Below, in pieces: positions 1 through 11,377 of a stretch of 64,000 bases of DNA (position 1 is its first letter; every line of letters starts with the position of its first letter). The notes below the pieces were generated by a model. It was given only the letters and a program-made list of their open reading frames with translations, was not told where the DNA came from and made no database searches. The stretch comes from Moniliella sp. 'wahieum' (Eukaryota > Basidiomycota > Moniliellomycetes > Moniliellales > Moniliellaceae), in NCBI GenBank assembly GCA_003971905.1, contig RSEE01000007.1, positions 992,001 through 1,056,000 on the forward strand. Reading direction: 5' to 3'. A program made the translations under genes and the position numbers.

Positions 1-1425
1 GTGTACGCTTTGTTTCGAAAGGAGCGGGTAGAAATATTGCCACTCTAAAGGGCTCAAATGCCAAGATGCACATGCGTTCACCGCCAATTCTAGAGTTTCA
101 ACCCTGAATGTGGCGGCGGTTGCTCTTGTGCTTCTTTTTCCGTTCTACTTTTCGACACTCGCATGTCTTTTTGGACATAGCAGGAGGCGTGTTTTGTGGG
201 GAAAATACCCTCCTATAGATGAGGTGATTTCTCGCGTTTCAAGCTGTATGGAAACCGTCTGCTGCAACAGAACTGTTTTGTGGCCCCAACAGACAGAATA
301 TTAGTCTATACTATGTGTGGTGGTTCGACCGGCTATCCTTACCCCTCTGTTGGTCTACTCTCTCTCCTCTTCGCCCCTCTCGACTGTGCAGTTAATGTGG
401 ACGACGATTGGTAGTTCAAGATAATGGTGGAGGCGAGAATTATGTGAATCGCGCCCAGCTCACAAGAATTACACGTCATGATGTACTGCCTCGACTCTGA
501 CTAGTAGGCATTGGACGCTCTTACTAATCGAAAGCCATCTCAGCGGCACATTCCTGGGAAGTTCTGTAACAGTCGGACTAAACGAGAGGAGACCAAGGTC
601 CTGTCAGAGGGGGGGAAAAGGCAAGATCGTTCGTGGGAGGAAACAGAAAGCATCAGGCAAAGAACAGAGGCAAAAGGGAAGGACGAGCAAGAGACCGGAT
701 GCAGAATTGGAAATTGGAGCGTCGGAGCTTAGTCATTCGGTGACAAGTTCCACACCGGTGTGCCTGCGTCATTAACCACAGCGCGCAGGCCAGCCCCATT
801 GAGAAAACTAGTAGCTTATTAGCCCTGCTCTATCACCACTCGCAGGATTTTGGTGCCCTCTTCGGAAAGAGAGCGGCCCGGAGGAGATCTGGGACACTGT
901 CTCCTCCCCTGGTGTTAAGGCGCTGCACTTTCAATTCGTGTCCCCTTTATCCCATGCGACTCGTTCATCACGGATCTCTCAAGTGTTTTTCCTGCAACAC
1001 ATCCCTACATTCCTCTTTGCTTCTTATCCTGACGGTCTGAGTGCAACACTGCCATAGGTCAGCTAGCGGTTCGAGCGCGAGAGGTAATGAGATGACATTG
1101 TGAGAGCTAAGTAGTATATTGGCCTTTTCATACCCCGCAGACTCGTTGGAGCCCACTGGAGCAACTAGAGGGACGGGTTTTGGGACACAAGGGGCACACA
1201 AGTCCAGCCATGTCGCAGAGAAGAATGATGGGTTCTGTATCACTAGATCATGATCGCTGGCCAACATCCGACTGCTAGCCAATGTCTATTCTTCCATTGT
1301 CGTCGTTGCAACGGATCCCGTCGCCCGAACTACTGACAATTCACTGGACACAAGATTAGGTAGTTTACAATCCATTCAAGGGTACTTTTTTTTTCACCAC
1401 AATGCCGTAGCCTTAAAGGGCACGC
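1..1425. other. No recognisable gene
   Basis: Only short unsupported reading frames occur here (for example around 110-304 and 968-1282). None has a recognisable domain, codon pattern or splice structure. The last ~100 bases are the 3' flank of ARG1. I see no RNA gene or repeat. Confidence 0.5.
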
Positions 1426-2755
1426 TTAAAGCTGGTACGCCTTCTCGGCCGACACGCCGGCCAGGCCCTTGGCAGCCTGGCCCGTGCCAAAGCGCTTGAG
1501 GCGGATGGCCTGGACAGCAATGAAGCCGGTGGTCTGGTCGGGCTCAAAGCCACCCAACTCGTCCATGGAGGAGAACTTCTCGTCGTACAGCAGCTCGTCT
1601 GACGAACGGCCCTCAATCACCACGTTGCCCTTGTAGAGCTTGACACGCACCGTACCGTTCACCGTCTTCTGCGAGGCGGGAATGCAGGAGCGCACATACT
1701 CGCTCTCGGCGAGAAGAAGAACCCATAGTACAGGATCTCCGACAGCTTGGTCGTGACAATTTGGTCGCGAATGCGGCGCACCTCGCGGTCCAGCGTCAGA
1801 CCCTCAAGGTCAATGTGCGCCGCGCGAAGGATCGTCGCACCGGGCGACTCGTAGCACCCACGCGACTTGACACCAATAAACCGGTTCTCGACAATGTCCA
1901 CACGGCCCACACCGTGCTTACGCGCCAGCGCATTGAGCTTCAGGAAGATCTCCACACCGTCCGTGTAGGTCTTGCCAGTCGCCTTCTCGTGTACAGCAAC
2001 AGGAACACCCTGCTTGAAGTCAATCGAGATGTGTGCTCGGGCGTGTTGGGCGCCTGCTCGGGCGAGGTGGTCAACTTCCACATGTCGTCGGGAGGGGTGG
2101 TGTTGGGGTCCTCAAGGATACCCGCCTCGTACGAGATGTGGAACAGGTTCTCGTCGGTCGACCAGGGCTTGGACTTGGTCTGGGTGACGGGAATGCCCTT
2201 CTTGGCAGCATAGTCAAGCAGTGCCGAGCGACCGACAAAGCGGTTGTAAAACTCGGGGATACGCCAGGGCGCAATGACCTTGATGTCAGGCTGGAGACCG
2301 TAGAAGGCCAGCTCAAAGCGGACCTGGTCGTTGCCCTTGCCAGTGCAGCCGTGCGAGACAAACTGGCAGCCCTTCTGTTGGGCCGTCTCAATCATGCCAC
2401 GGGCAATAACGGGGCGGGCAAGCGGTGCCGAGGAGATAGACGTCCTGGGAGAAAAGCGTTAGACCACCGTACCTGGGTTCCCGCAGGGAGAAAGAAAGGG
2501 CAGAGCATACCTCGTAGATGGCGTTGGCCTGGACAGCAGGGTATGAGGTTCTCAATGAACTCGCGTTCATGTCGGCGAGGACGAAGTCCTTGGCACCGAC
2601 CTTGAGCGCCTTGACGCGGGCCGCCTCAAAGTCCTCCTCCTGGCCGACATCGGCCATGAAGGCACCACCTCGTAGCCCTCGTCGATGAGCCAGGCGAGGA
2701 TGCAGGAGGTGTCGAGGCCGCCAGAGTAGGCGAGGAGAACGCTGCCTTTGGACAT
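1426..2755 (-). CDS. ARG1: Argininosuccinate synthase (frame-broken by indels)
   Basis: This enzyme joins citrulline and aspartate using ATP to give argininosuccinate, the penultimate step of cytosolic arginine synthesis. The protein opens with [20 protein letters not shown], which carries the PP-loop ATP-binding motif SGGLDTS of the family. It continues through [48 protein letters not shown] and [13 protein letters not shown], in the family order and at about the usual ~415 residues. The start ATG is at 2755 and the TAA stop at 1426-1428. The similarity jumps frame at about 2662, 2564, 2542, 2035 and 1706. At 2662, 2564 and 1706 one base of a doublet seems missing, and at 2542 one base seems inserted. 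No intron is needed to explain the jumps. Because all conserved motifs survive, I read a functional gene with sequence errors, not a pseudogene. Identification is very secure; exact frame is not. Confidence 0.95.
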
Positions 2756-3623
2756 GGTGAAGAGAGGGGGCGGTGGGATGGTGGGCTGCGAGAGACGAAT
2801 CGTCCGCTCTCTTTATCTCTTCTGGCCGAACGGACATGCCGTGACTCAGGGAAGCAGCAGCCTGATCCCGCCACGGACAAGAAAAAAATTGTCCGTGCGC
2901 GGCGGACACACACTGCCCCCTGCCCCTGCCCACCCCGGTCCTCTCCGCGCCGGCCGTGCAATGTCCGCCCACCCGCGGAATTTGCACCGACCGAGCCGCG
3001 GCAGCTAGCCGGCTGTGGACGGAAGCTCCGCTGGGGTGGATTGGATCTGGAAGAAGTCAGATTTTCGCTTGTCAGATTCGGGGGTGTGGGACATGTGACT
3101 CACGTGCTATCAATGTATCAATGCGACACGCCTTGAGCCTCAGCGTGAGCTCGTCAGCACTGAGTTCTTCCGGCAGGCCTGGAGCCCTGAAGCTGGAAGC
3201 CTTGAGCGTCTTGGAACCGAAGATTGAAGCTTGAAGTTTTCTACAATTGACCGAACTGCTGAATCTGAGGCCCAAGCTGGCGTGCTCCAGTTGTCTTCGT
3301 TCTGCCCTGCACTCGTCCCCGTCGGATTGACAGCAAACCAAGTGCTGCTCGCCGTTGTCCCTGCTCCACTGCGCAGCCTCGCCCTCCGCCCCACTTGGCC
3401 GTGGCGGGGAATTTGGTGCCTGCGTCGCCGCGATCCTACAGCGACCCCAGCCCGATCCTTACGTAACTCATGACGTTGTCCCCTAAGCCCCTGTGCGGGG
3501 CACCGGATCCTTTAGGATGGAGCAGCCCTCGGCCTGGCGCTTCGGATCTCAACGTCCAGTACGCTCATCGATCATCCCCCGCGATGCTGAGGCGCTGAGG
3601 CCAGACGCGGACGCTCAGCTGTC
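2756..3623. other. Intergenic, no gene recognised
   Basis: This is the upstream region of ARG1 and of the small gene starting at 3624. Reading frames at 3072-3473 are short and have no recognisable features. A short AAGCTTGAAG-type motif near 3210-3240 recurs near 32.6 and 40.8 kb, but it is too simple to interpret. Confidence 0.4.
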
Positions 3624-4093
3624 ATGACCACCACCGTCTTCCGCCCCCCGCCCGCCTCCTTCTCCTCGCCTCCCGTCCTTCGCCTTCTCGCATCTCTTCA
3701 TGCCCAACGACGACGTTCTGGGCTTCAAAGCCGACAAGTTTGTCCTCCGTATCAACCGACCGGGCGCCAAGTCGGCCGGCAAGACACTACCTCAGGCCAC
3801 GGCGCCGCCTACCACTAGGCCCGTGTTGATGTAACAGCTGCGCTTCGCGATCGTCTGCTGGCCGAAGCGCGCGCCCAAGCCGCCCCTGGCACACCACGAG
3901 TGCCTCTCCTGACCCATTTCGGTTGCTATGGGAGCACGCTGCCGCCTCTTCGTCGCTAGCCAAGGTAGAGGTGGAGCAGCCAGCTTCTACCCAGTTCCTC
4001 GTCTGGCTTGTAATGGGGGCGGTGGGGGTAGGCATGGTAAGCATGGTGCTCTACGGCCTCTTTCTCGCCTTGTTCCGGACGAAGAGGCAATGA
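3624..4093 (+). CDS. Probable small single-pass membrane protein, frame-broken
   Basis: I do not recognise the family. Coding-like sequence runs through three frames. It begins at the ATG at 3624 (MTTTVFRPPPASFSS), shifts near 3690 to MPNDDVLGFKADKFVLRINR, then shifts near 3822 and again near 3910. It ends with a strongly hydrophobic stretch, TQFLVWLVMGAVGVGMVSMV, followed by a basic tail RTKRQ and the TGA at 4091-4093. This would be a protein of about 150 residues with a C-terminal membrane anchor, the basic tail facing the cytosol. The frame jumps have the same character as those in known genes nearby. The alternative is a chance hydrophobic frame in noncoding DNA. A second hydrophobic stretch at about 4120-4200 (VVILAILAVLAILGAMVGYY) could be a further membrane segment of the same protein if the stop at 4091 is itself an error. 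Confidence 0.4.
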
Positions 4094-4917
4094 ATTGGTT
4101 TGTCACCGACGTTGTTCCGCCTTTGTGGTCATCCTTGCCATCTTGGCTGTGCTGGCCATCTTGGGCGCGATGGTGGGGTACTATGTGTGCTATACTTCCC
4201 TTTTTCCCCGTTCGCATTCATGGCCCGGTCATCAACCTTCCCCACATCACTACCTACCCTCACCTTCCTTCCGCCCCGACTCACGGCACATTTGCCACGA
4301 CGGGCGTTGAGCTCCCCGCTTTTTTTGCCCCTTGGCCTGCGGAGCCCGAACCCAGGTACGCGTGGTGTACAATATTAGCTAGCGTCCTGCTCCTGCTTTG
4401 CTCTTCTTTGCTTCCCCGATGTACCCTGCTGGCACTGTCCTGTTTCCGACCTGCTCTATACGACCCCCTACTCCATCCGACCCAACACCCTTTACCTTGT
4501 TCCATACTACTCTGCCGACCGTGTTCTCAGCATACCAACACATGTGTTTCATTCTGAACAATACCTGTGCTATACCGGGCCATAACCAGAGCGCCTGACC
4601 AAATCCATGCTACCCCAGAAGGATCGAGGCACGTCCCGTTCCGTTACCCCCTAGATACACCCAACCAAAAAAAGAGATGAACAAGATGGATAGAGCGGCG
4701 GGTAGACGCAACGCTCGGCAGAAGCGAATTAAGGAAGGACCTAACACCATGGGGCCCAATCGGAGAGGGAGACGATACGACAGCCCAGTGTCGCGTCGAC
4801 GCGGGCGATGCAATGCCATGCACAGCCAAACAAACGAAAGTGGTAAAAGTGAGAAGAGGATGAGCAGAGAAGAGGATGGAGGGAAGCTGTCGCGGAAAAA
4901 CACGAGGAGGGAGATGC
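4094..4917. other. Intergenic; contains one hydrophobic frame
   Basis: A + strand frame at about 4120-4200 encodes a plausible membrane helix, discussed under the preceding gene. From about 4210 to 4917 I see no gene. This is the shared 3' region of the membrane-protein candidate (+) and the PAK kinase (-). Confidence 0.35.
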
Positions 4918-7017
4918 TTAATCGTCCTTGGCCCCCTTGGCCTGGGGCGGGCCGCCTTGATGAGAGGTACCAAGGAGCGAAGGTCCTTCTTTCCCAGACG
5001 GAGGAACGGGTGCCGACGGAGCGTCCGAGCGTCCGGTCGACGGTCCTGGTCCACAATCAGCGCAGCATGCAGGAAGGCACGGAGCGATGGGCTGAGCTGG
5101 TCCATGGACGCAATATGGGGCGTACCCGTCGTGGCAATCAGATAGAGCGCACGCATCGGGTTCTCTGTCAGGTACGGCGGCTCGCCATCCACCATCTCAA
5201 TCACCAAGATACCCAGGGACCAAATGTCCACCTTGGCTCCGTACGCTTGCCGCGTCACCACCTCGGGCGCCATCCAGTATGGCGTGCCGACCATGGTGGT
5301 TCGCATCCCGGCCCAGCCGCCAACGGGGGTTTGGGCCGAGAAGCCAAAATCACTCAGCTTCACTTCCCCGCCCAGACCGAGCAGGACATTGTCCGATTTG
5401 ATGTCCCGGTGGATCACACCGTTGGTGTGAAGAAACAGGATGCCATCCAACAAGGCGGTGCAGATGCCAGCAATCTGGGGTTCGGACAGGATGTGGGTGG
5501 TGACCACGTCGGTCAGGCTGCCCCCCGGCATGTACTCCATCGCTACCCACAGACTCAACCCCGCCAGCGGGGACCCTTCCTCCTTCTCCTTCTCTTTCTC
5601 CCTCTCCTCTCCTTGCCCTCCTCTGTCCGCTCGCCGGCCATTTGACCTGCGGGCGGAGTGGCAACCATAAACGCATCAATAAAGTTGACAATGTTGGGGT
5701 GATGGCTCGCCCGCGTCCGAGCCAGCACGGCCAACTCGTTGATCAACAATTCCTTTTTGGGCTGCACCGACAACTGCATTGCCTTGAGCGCCACGCGACT
5801 GCGTCCCATTCGACCGTGCGTGTGCAAGTGGTGCGCATGAGAAGGGAGGGCGGATGCGCCCGTGAGGTGGAGGAAGAGCGAGAGCGCGCGCCAACCGAAT
5901 GAGAGGACGAAGGGGAGGTACTTCGAGACAGAGCAGGTTGCCGCACGTGAGCCACATACACGCCCCCCGACACGCCTTGTCCCACCTTGCGCATGGTCTG
6001 GGTATCGTACAATAGGTGCGGATCCGCCTGTTGCACAGCTCGCGCAAGCGTGCCACCACCTCGGCCTCGCCACGGATCCGCCGCGCATTTTGGGCTGCGA
6101 TCGTCGCTGGCAGCATCGTCCGTGGCGTTGTGCCGTCGGCTGGGCGCCCTCGGTGGCGAGGCAGAAGCAGGAGGAACCAAGCCAGCGCGCAACCGCAGGT
6201 CCGCTTTGAGGCCCGACAGGGGATCCCCCCCACCACAGGAACGGTGGGAGAGTCTTGTCGAGCGTGCGCCTGCGCCGTCAAGGGACTGACCAAGGCCGGG
6301 GCTGCAGTAGTGCCGCGGGTCAGTGTCATGGCCCTGGGCCGGCCAGAGGCTCGACCTAGCGACAAGCCTCCGGGAGCTGTGGAGACCGATGCGGTTCTCC
6401 GTGAATGTCCGGGGAGAAAAGAATTCGCGGCAAAGGTGGTGGGTGATGGCGACAGTTGCCGTCCGCTGGGTGCCGACGAGGTGGGCGAGGCAGGAACCGA
6501 GGCGAATTTGGGAGGGAAGGCCAGGGGGGGCTTGGACCGCGTCTCTGTCGTGGGCGGTGGGGGAGCAGGGCGGCTGGCTGCAAAGGGTGCGTTGGTGGGA
6601 GAGGGGTGGCCCGAGGTAGGTGATGCAAGCAGGCCGTGCCGGGAGGAGAGGCCAGCTTGGGACGTGGTCCCTGGCTCGCGTGCGCCGAGCTGGACAAAGT
6701 CCACAATGCCCCGCAGCATGTCCTTGTGCTCACTTGTTCCTCGGTGGAAATACCGGCAGCTTTGAGGATGTCCTGCCACGCCGAAGGCAGCGCCGAATTC
6801 TTACCATTCGAGTAGCCGACGTATTTGATCTTTTCTCCACCCGCCTCATCCTTGGCGCGAGTGAGGCCAACGTGGGCCAGGTGGACGGGGTCGTAGGGCA
6901 TGGAAATGTTGACGCCGCCGCTGCCACTGGCTCGGGACACCACCGAACTGCCGCTCGAACGGCCTTGGCACTGGCTCGCCCATCGTCGGAAGAAGGGGCC
7001 CACCAGTTGACCGCCAT
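4918..7017 (-). CDS. Ste20/PAK-family protein kinase with CRIB domain
   Basis: A p21-activated serine/threonine kinase, expected to act below Cdc42/Rac in polarity and MAP-kinase signalling. In protein order there is a CRIB-type GTPase-binding segment at about 6770-6905 ([14 protein letters not shown]), then a Ser/Pro-rich linker. The kinase domain follows: glycine loop [12 protein letters not shown] (~5965), VALK lysine (~5800), HRDIKSDN (~5410), DFGFSAQ (~5345), GTPYWMAPE (~5270) and the PAK-typical GEPPYL. At least two introns are implied, between the glycine loop and VALK and before SLWVAMEYM (about 5550-5650). The natural C-terminus is in a shifted frame ending KGAKDD at the TAA at 4918-4920. 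The frame in phase with the kinase core would run to 4644, but its sequence beyond [10 protein letters not shown] is not family-like. Other shifts occur near 6720 and 6900-7000, so the start is uncertain. I see no PH domain, which favours Ste20 over Cla4. Confidence 0.85.
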
Positions 7018-8290
7018 GGTCCACAGTCCTGGGGGAGGCTTGGACGCACCGGGCGTTTCTGGCGCATGAGCCAGGCTAGATGGAGAGCTGGCCAGGGGGA
7101 GCGAATCTTCATTGGACGTGTCGGCGAGGGGAGTATCGCTGTCACCAACGGGGGATGGGGGTGCGCCAGGCCCAGGACTACCGGATCAGCAGGGCTGCTG
7201 CAGTCGCGGGTTAGGATGCTGGGTTGCTGGTCGCTGTTGTGGGTGGGGGTCTGGGGGCGGGGGTCGGAGGGGGCAGAGAGCGGGCGGGAGGCGGATGAGG
7301 GGCTGCTGGGGGAGGAGGAGAGCTGAGAGCGAAGGCGGTGGCAAGGGGATGGGTGGGGGAGCGTGACAAGGAGGGAGGCGCGATGGGCCCCCGCACCAGG
7401 GCCGAGGGAGGGGGTGAAGGCGAGAGGGCGTGGGGGGGCTGACGGGGGAGAGAGAGGGGAGAGGGGGGGGGATGGGGGAGAGGGGGGTGTCTGTACTCCA
7501 TCCTCCGCATGGGCTGGACCGCGGAGAGGCGGGTGTGAGGGTGGTGAACGCCATGCGATCGGGGCAGGGAGCCGGGCGGCGGCGGTGGTGGGGGTGGTGG
7601 CGGGGGGGGGGGGAGGGAGGAGAGGGCGATGGGGAGCGCAGGAGGCGCAGATGGCGGTGAGGATGCTCCACCACGACCGGGGGGGCAGGATCGGCGTCCA
7701 CTTTCTCGACGTTGTTTGAGCCCACGAGGAGCCCAAGGAGATGCGTGATGCACACGCAGGATGCGTGATGTACAAGCACATGCAGGATGCGAGATGGCGC
7801 ATCACGCTTTCCGACGCATGAGCCTGCAGGGAGGCGTGACTGGCGGGGGGGCATGTAGGCATGCGGCCCGGCTGGCGCAGGGCCTGTGCATCGGCACAGT
7901 CGCCTACTGCTGCCGCCGGCCGCCGCCGCAGCCCGCGCCCTGGCGTGCGCTCCCACGCCTCGGGGCGGGCGTGTTGATTGAGGATGGGCGCAGCCCTCCA
8001 CACACTGCACGGCTGCCAGACGCCTCCTACGCGCATCGCGCCTGCACGGCGCCAGCCACGGCTGCACGCCCTGCCTACAACACACCCCCACCCGAGCCCA
8101 CGGGGCCACACAGAGGGCCGGGTGGCCAGCATGCCGCCACCCGGCAGCGCCTCGCTCTCCCCGAACCCCCGCCCATCCCCTGCATCGCTTGCATCGTCCC
8201 TGCATCCCCTGCATTCCATGCTTCCCCCAGCCATCTCCCACCACACACCCCGCCGCTCGTTCCAGCCGCGGGCATCGCGTAGACGCATTT
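7018..8290. other. G-rich tract upstream of the kinase; low complexity
   Basis: From about 7230 to 7660 the + strand is extremely G-rich, with many runs of four or more G. On the - strand it would read as Pro/Ser-rich protein and might be an N-terminal extension of the PAK kinase. A - strand stretch near 7700 reading GSNNVEKVDADPAPP looks mildly coding. Three imperfect copies of a unit starting ATGCGTGATG lie at 7740-7800. No independent gene is supported. Confidence 0.35.
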
Positions 8291-9584
8291 CATCTAGCGC
8301 ATCGGGCCACCCGCCCCTGCCCCACCGCCATCAGTGCAGTATATACATCCGTGCCTTCTGTAGATCTTTCTCGCACCCTCGTAGCACCCTCAGCCGCTCT
8401 GGCGCTACGCGCCCACGCGCACTGAAGCCTCCAAAACGTCTCATCTTCCATCTTCCCCGTGCCTTGCACGTTCCACGCTCAACCGCAGCGCCATCCAACC
8501 CCAGCCAGCGTGGCAGTCCACACGTCTTGTTTCGGCTGTATTTATCTCCTCAGTTGTCCCGCCTGCGTCAGCCTCAGCCCTTGGCTCCCCCCCACTGCAT
8601 CGCCCTTCACCCCCCCCAACCCTTGTCAGCCTGACACCTGAGCGCCTGGGCCTGACTCAGCAGCGCAAGCTCGACCCTAGCTCAGCCCCAACCCCAGGGG
8701 CCCCACGACTGTGAGCGCCCGCCTGCCAGAGCGGGCGCAGCATCCCCTCTCTCGCCTCCACGGTCCCCCACTTTCACATCCAACGGGCATAGACTACTAG
8801 ACAACTGCCAAGTCCATACGGCCGAGAAGGTGATTTCATTGAAAAAGGTGGCTTTGGACTTACCACTGCACGCATCGCTCCTCTTCCCTCCTGACGCTCG
8901 GCTTCACCTGGGCCCTGCCCCTGGGCGGACCGTAGCGAGATAGAAAGCGCACAGTTCTGATCTTTCCTTAGGTGTAACGGTGGGTATACTAGCCTTTCTG
9001 GGCCTAAACGGTCCGTCGCTCTCACTTGCTCCTCCTTTTATATATGCTTGTCTACATGTGCCTATGGTGGCTTGGGCGTACCAGGCTGACTGATACCAAG
9101 CTCTGAAACCGCATGAAGATACATCTACTTCAAGTTTCGCTACCCGCTTCGACAGGCGCTGTGGCGTGCGGGACCCCGTCAAGACATACGCTCTCCGTTA
9201 TTCGCCTTTCTTCCTGGCGAACTGGAGCAACACTACTTTCTCCCATATTATTGCGCCGCCATGATTGCACGCGATTCGGCTTATATGGCAGCTTTCCAAT
9301 TGATCTTCCCAACAGGCAAAGGGAGATGATGCAGCCCCCGTGGTACCTTCGCTATCATCTCTATACTGTAACAATATCATTGACAGAGCTTAAGGCTGGG
9401 ACAAAGAAAGGCTGCGCCTTAACCGACCCGCTCATCCAGTGTGTATTGCTTGTTTCATGTTAGCACCAAACCCTTTAGGGAACTAGGGGAATCGCCAGTA
9501 GATCAGGAGCATCTGGTGCTCGCCATTCGCTTCCAAACCGGAGGCAGCACCCGTGGATACCATGGATGTGTTGTAGGCTACCAA
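8291..9584. other. Intergenic, no gene recognised
   Basis: A TATATA-like box at about 8339 is followed by pyrimidine-rich sequence resembling a fungal 5' leader, but no convincing reading frame follows. The frames at 8774-9463 are unrelated to any family I know. Confidence 0.35.
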
Positions 9585-9950
9585 GCGGTGAACCACATCT
9601 GTTGGGCCACCGGGTGGCTCGAGCTTTGGCCAACGTCCCTTCAGTTTCTCCTCAGAGGGCTATAGGGGATCTGTTGTTTTCTCTCTCCTGTTTTTCTTGT
9701 TCCGCAGTGTCGGCCAGTAATGTGGCCGTGCAACACAACTCCAGGCCATTCGTCCCGGTTGCCACTCAAGTCATCACCTTCTCCTCATCCTTCTGCCCGT
9801 CCGGTTCCCTAGGCCAACACGCAGCTTACTCCTGGTGGTGACTTGCTGTTTGATGTTCCTCTGTAGGCTTTGCTTCCAGAACCACCATCATTGCTATTGC
9901 ATTCACCCTCGAGGACCTTCCGGACTCCGGGTCTCATCAACATCTCCCTT
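9585..9950 (+). repeat. Dispersed repeat family, copy 1
   Basis: This segment matches, in opposite orientation, the segments at 19058-19285 and 59338-59612. Shared blocks in order are TGGCTCG...TTTGGCCAACGTC, TTGTTCCGCAG, TGGTGGTGACTTGCTG followed by TTGATGTTCCTCTGTAG, and CACCCTCGAGGACC. The two blocks ending in CAG and TAG look like intron 3' ends. The last block encodes a conserved TLED peptide in all three copies, which hints at an old multi-exon coding sequence. I do not recognise the family. This copy contains ~120 bp that the other two lack, between CCGCAG and GGTGGTGAC. Confidence 0.65.
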
Positions 9951-11298
9951 GAGACTCATCACTTTATATTCATTCCAGCGCCCAAACGTGTTGCTCGCCG
10001 TCTTGGTAGGATACAGTAGTATCATCGCGTCGTCATAGCCAAGAGGAAGAAAGGTTCTCCGCTTGTTCGGGCAGATGTGAGAGGCTGGCATAACTCGGAC
10101 GAAATGTCAAGGAAAACAATGGCGCGAGTGGGAGTCGAGCGCATGCTGGACCGCTCCCGGAACGGGAGGGAGGCGCGGTCATCTTAGACCTTACATCCGG
10201 AGGCCGATGGGTACTGCATAATGGAAGTCATGCATCATGCATCATGCATCATGCATCATGGGGAACGAGCCAGCTGGCGCAGGGCTGGCGCCCATTGACT
10301 ACATGCCTTGTTGTGTCTGACCTGCCAGACAGCCCGGTGGATACCAGGCGATTGAAAAGTGCATCCCCATTCTGAGATCTGAGATGCGATTGGGTGATTC
10401 ATGCTCGAATGGGTGGCAAATGTTAATGAGAGGTGACACACCGGTGACGCACAGGTGACGCCCCGGCGACGACCGAAGTGTGATGTCGATGACCGTTTGC
10501 GGCCAGGCCACTGGCAGGCCTTTGGGCACGCAACGGGCAACATCGCACCATCCGCATGGCGGAATGGCGGAGTGGGCGCGTGTGATGCGTGTGATGCCGC
10601 CTGTGCTCGAGCGGACGGGCCTAAGGCCTAAGGCCTAAATATTCAATGCGGGATGGAATGGCGATAGCAACAAGAGGATAGGTCGAGGAGGAGGCAGCTT
10701 GATCATCGGAACTAGCGCTCTGCAGGTAATGTGTTGGACGTTGGAGTACCCCGACGGAGTACGACTGAGTGTCAAGTTGAACGTGTTGAACATCGAGTAC
10801 TTGGATACGTGGAGCAGGCGGTGGGGTGTATTGGGTACCAAGGAACTGTGGGAGGTGGAGGAGCGCCTAGGTACCCACCGGCCGGCCCGCTAGTCGGCCT
10901 TTGGCACAAGGCGCGTGTGGCGGCCAGGGCCAGAGGCTAGTGTAGCGCCCCAGTGGTGCGGGGCGCGTGATCGCAGCAAGCACAGGGGCAGCATACGTGG
11001 TTAGCCCCGGCGCAGGGTTCAGACGAGCGCAGGGGCAGTGTAGAGCCTGGAGCACAACCCTAGCCGGCGCTGATCCTGGCAAAAAGCAGGCCCGCGTCCT
11101 GGTCGGAACGGAATCGGGCAGGCGTGCGGGCAGTGTGCGCCCGGACGGAGTGCACGGGCCCGAGCAACAGCGGCAGCCTGCAGCAGCCAGCAGCAGCCTG
11201 CACTGCAGCCGGCCCGGGATTCAGTAACTGAGTACTCCGACTGAGTGCTGGGTACTTCCAATTGCATCATGTCGCCGGACACGAAACACCCCGTTGGG
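9951..11298. other. Intergenic with simple repeats
   Basis: It contains the heptamer microsatellite at 10229-10260 and three GGCCTAA units near 10617-10637. A tRNA-like B-box occurs near 10121-10190 (see rejected items). No protein gene is recognised. The rightmost part is the promoter region of the quinone oxidoreductase gene. Confidence 0.4.
10229..10260 (+). repeat. Heptamer microsatellite
   Basis: The unit CATGCAT is repeated about four and a half times without interruption. It lies in noncoding DNA. Confidence 0.9.
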
Positions 11299-11305
11299 TA
11301 TAAAA
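11299..11305 (+). promoter_or_regulatory. TATA box of the quinone oxidoreductase gene
   Basis: TATAAAA lies 79 bases before the ATG at 11378, with a pyrimidine-rich leader between. This is a typical position for a highly expressed fungal gene. Confidence 0.7.
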
Positions 11306-11377
11306 CCCCCCCGCCGTCCCAACCCCCCGCCTGCTTCTTCCCCCACCTGTCCTGCACTCGTCCTCCTGTCCTGCACC

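Noticed and set aside
1426-2755. ARG1 as a pseudogene
   Set aside because: All motifs are intact, there are no in-phase stops once slips are allowed, and the same slips occur in essential genes nearby.
4677-5645. A 322-codon + strand frame
   Set aside because: It is the antisense shadow of the PAK kinase catalytic domain.
6846-8288. A 480-codon open frame on the - strand
   Set aside because: It is GC-rich low complexity that overlaps the kinase CRIB region in the wrong frame, without domains.
10121-10195. tRNA-like sequence on the - strand with a B-box-like GCTCGACTCC and a TCGCGCC acceptor half
   Set aside because: The T-stem does not pair and no matching 5' acceptor half is found. At best it is a decayed tRNA.
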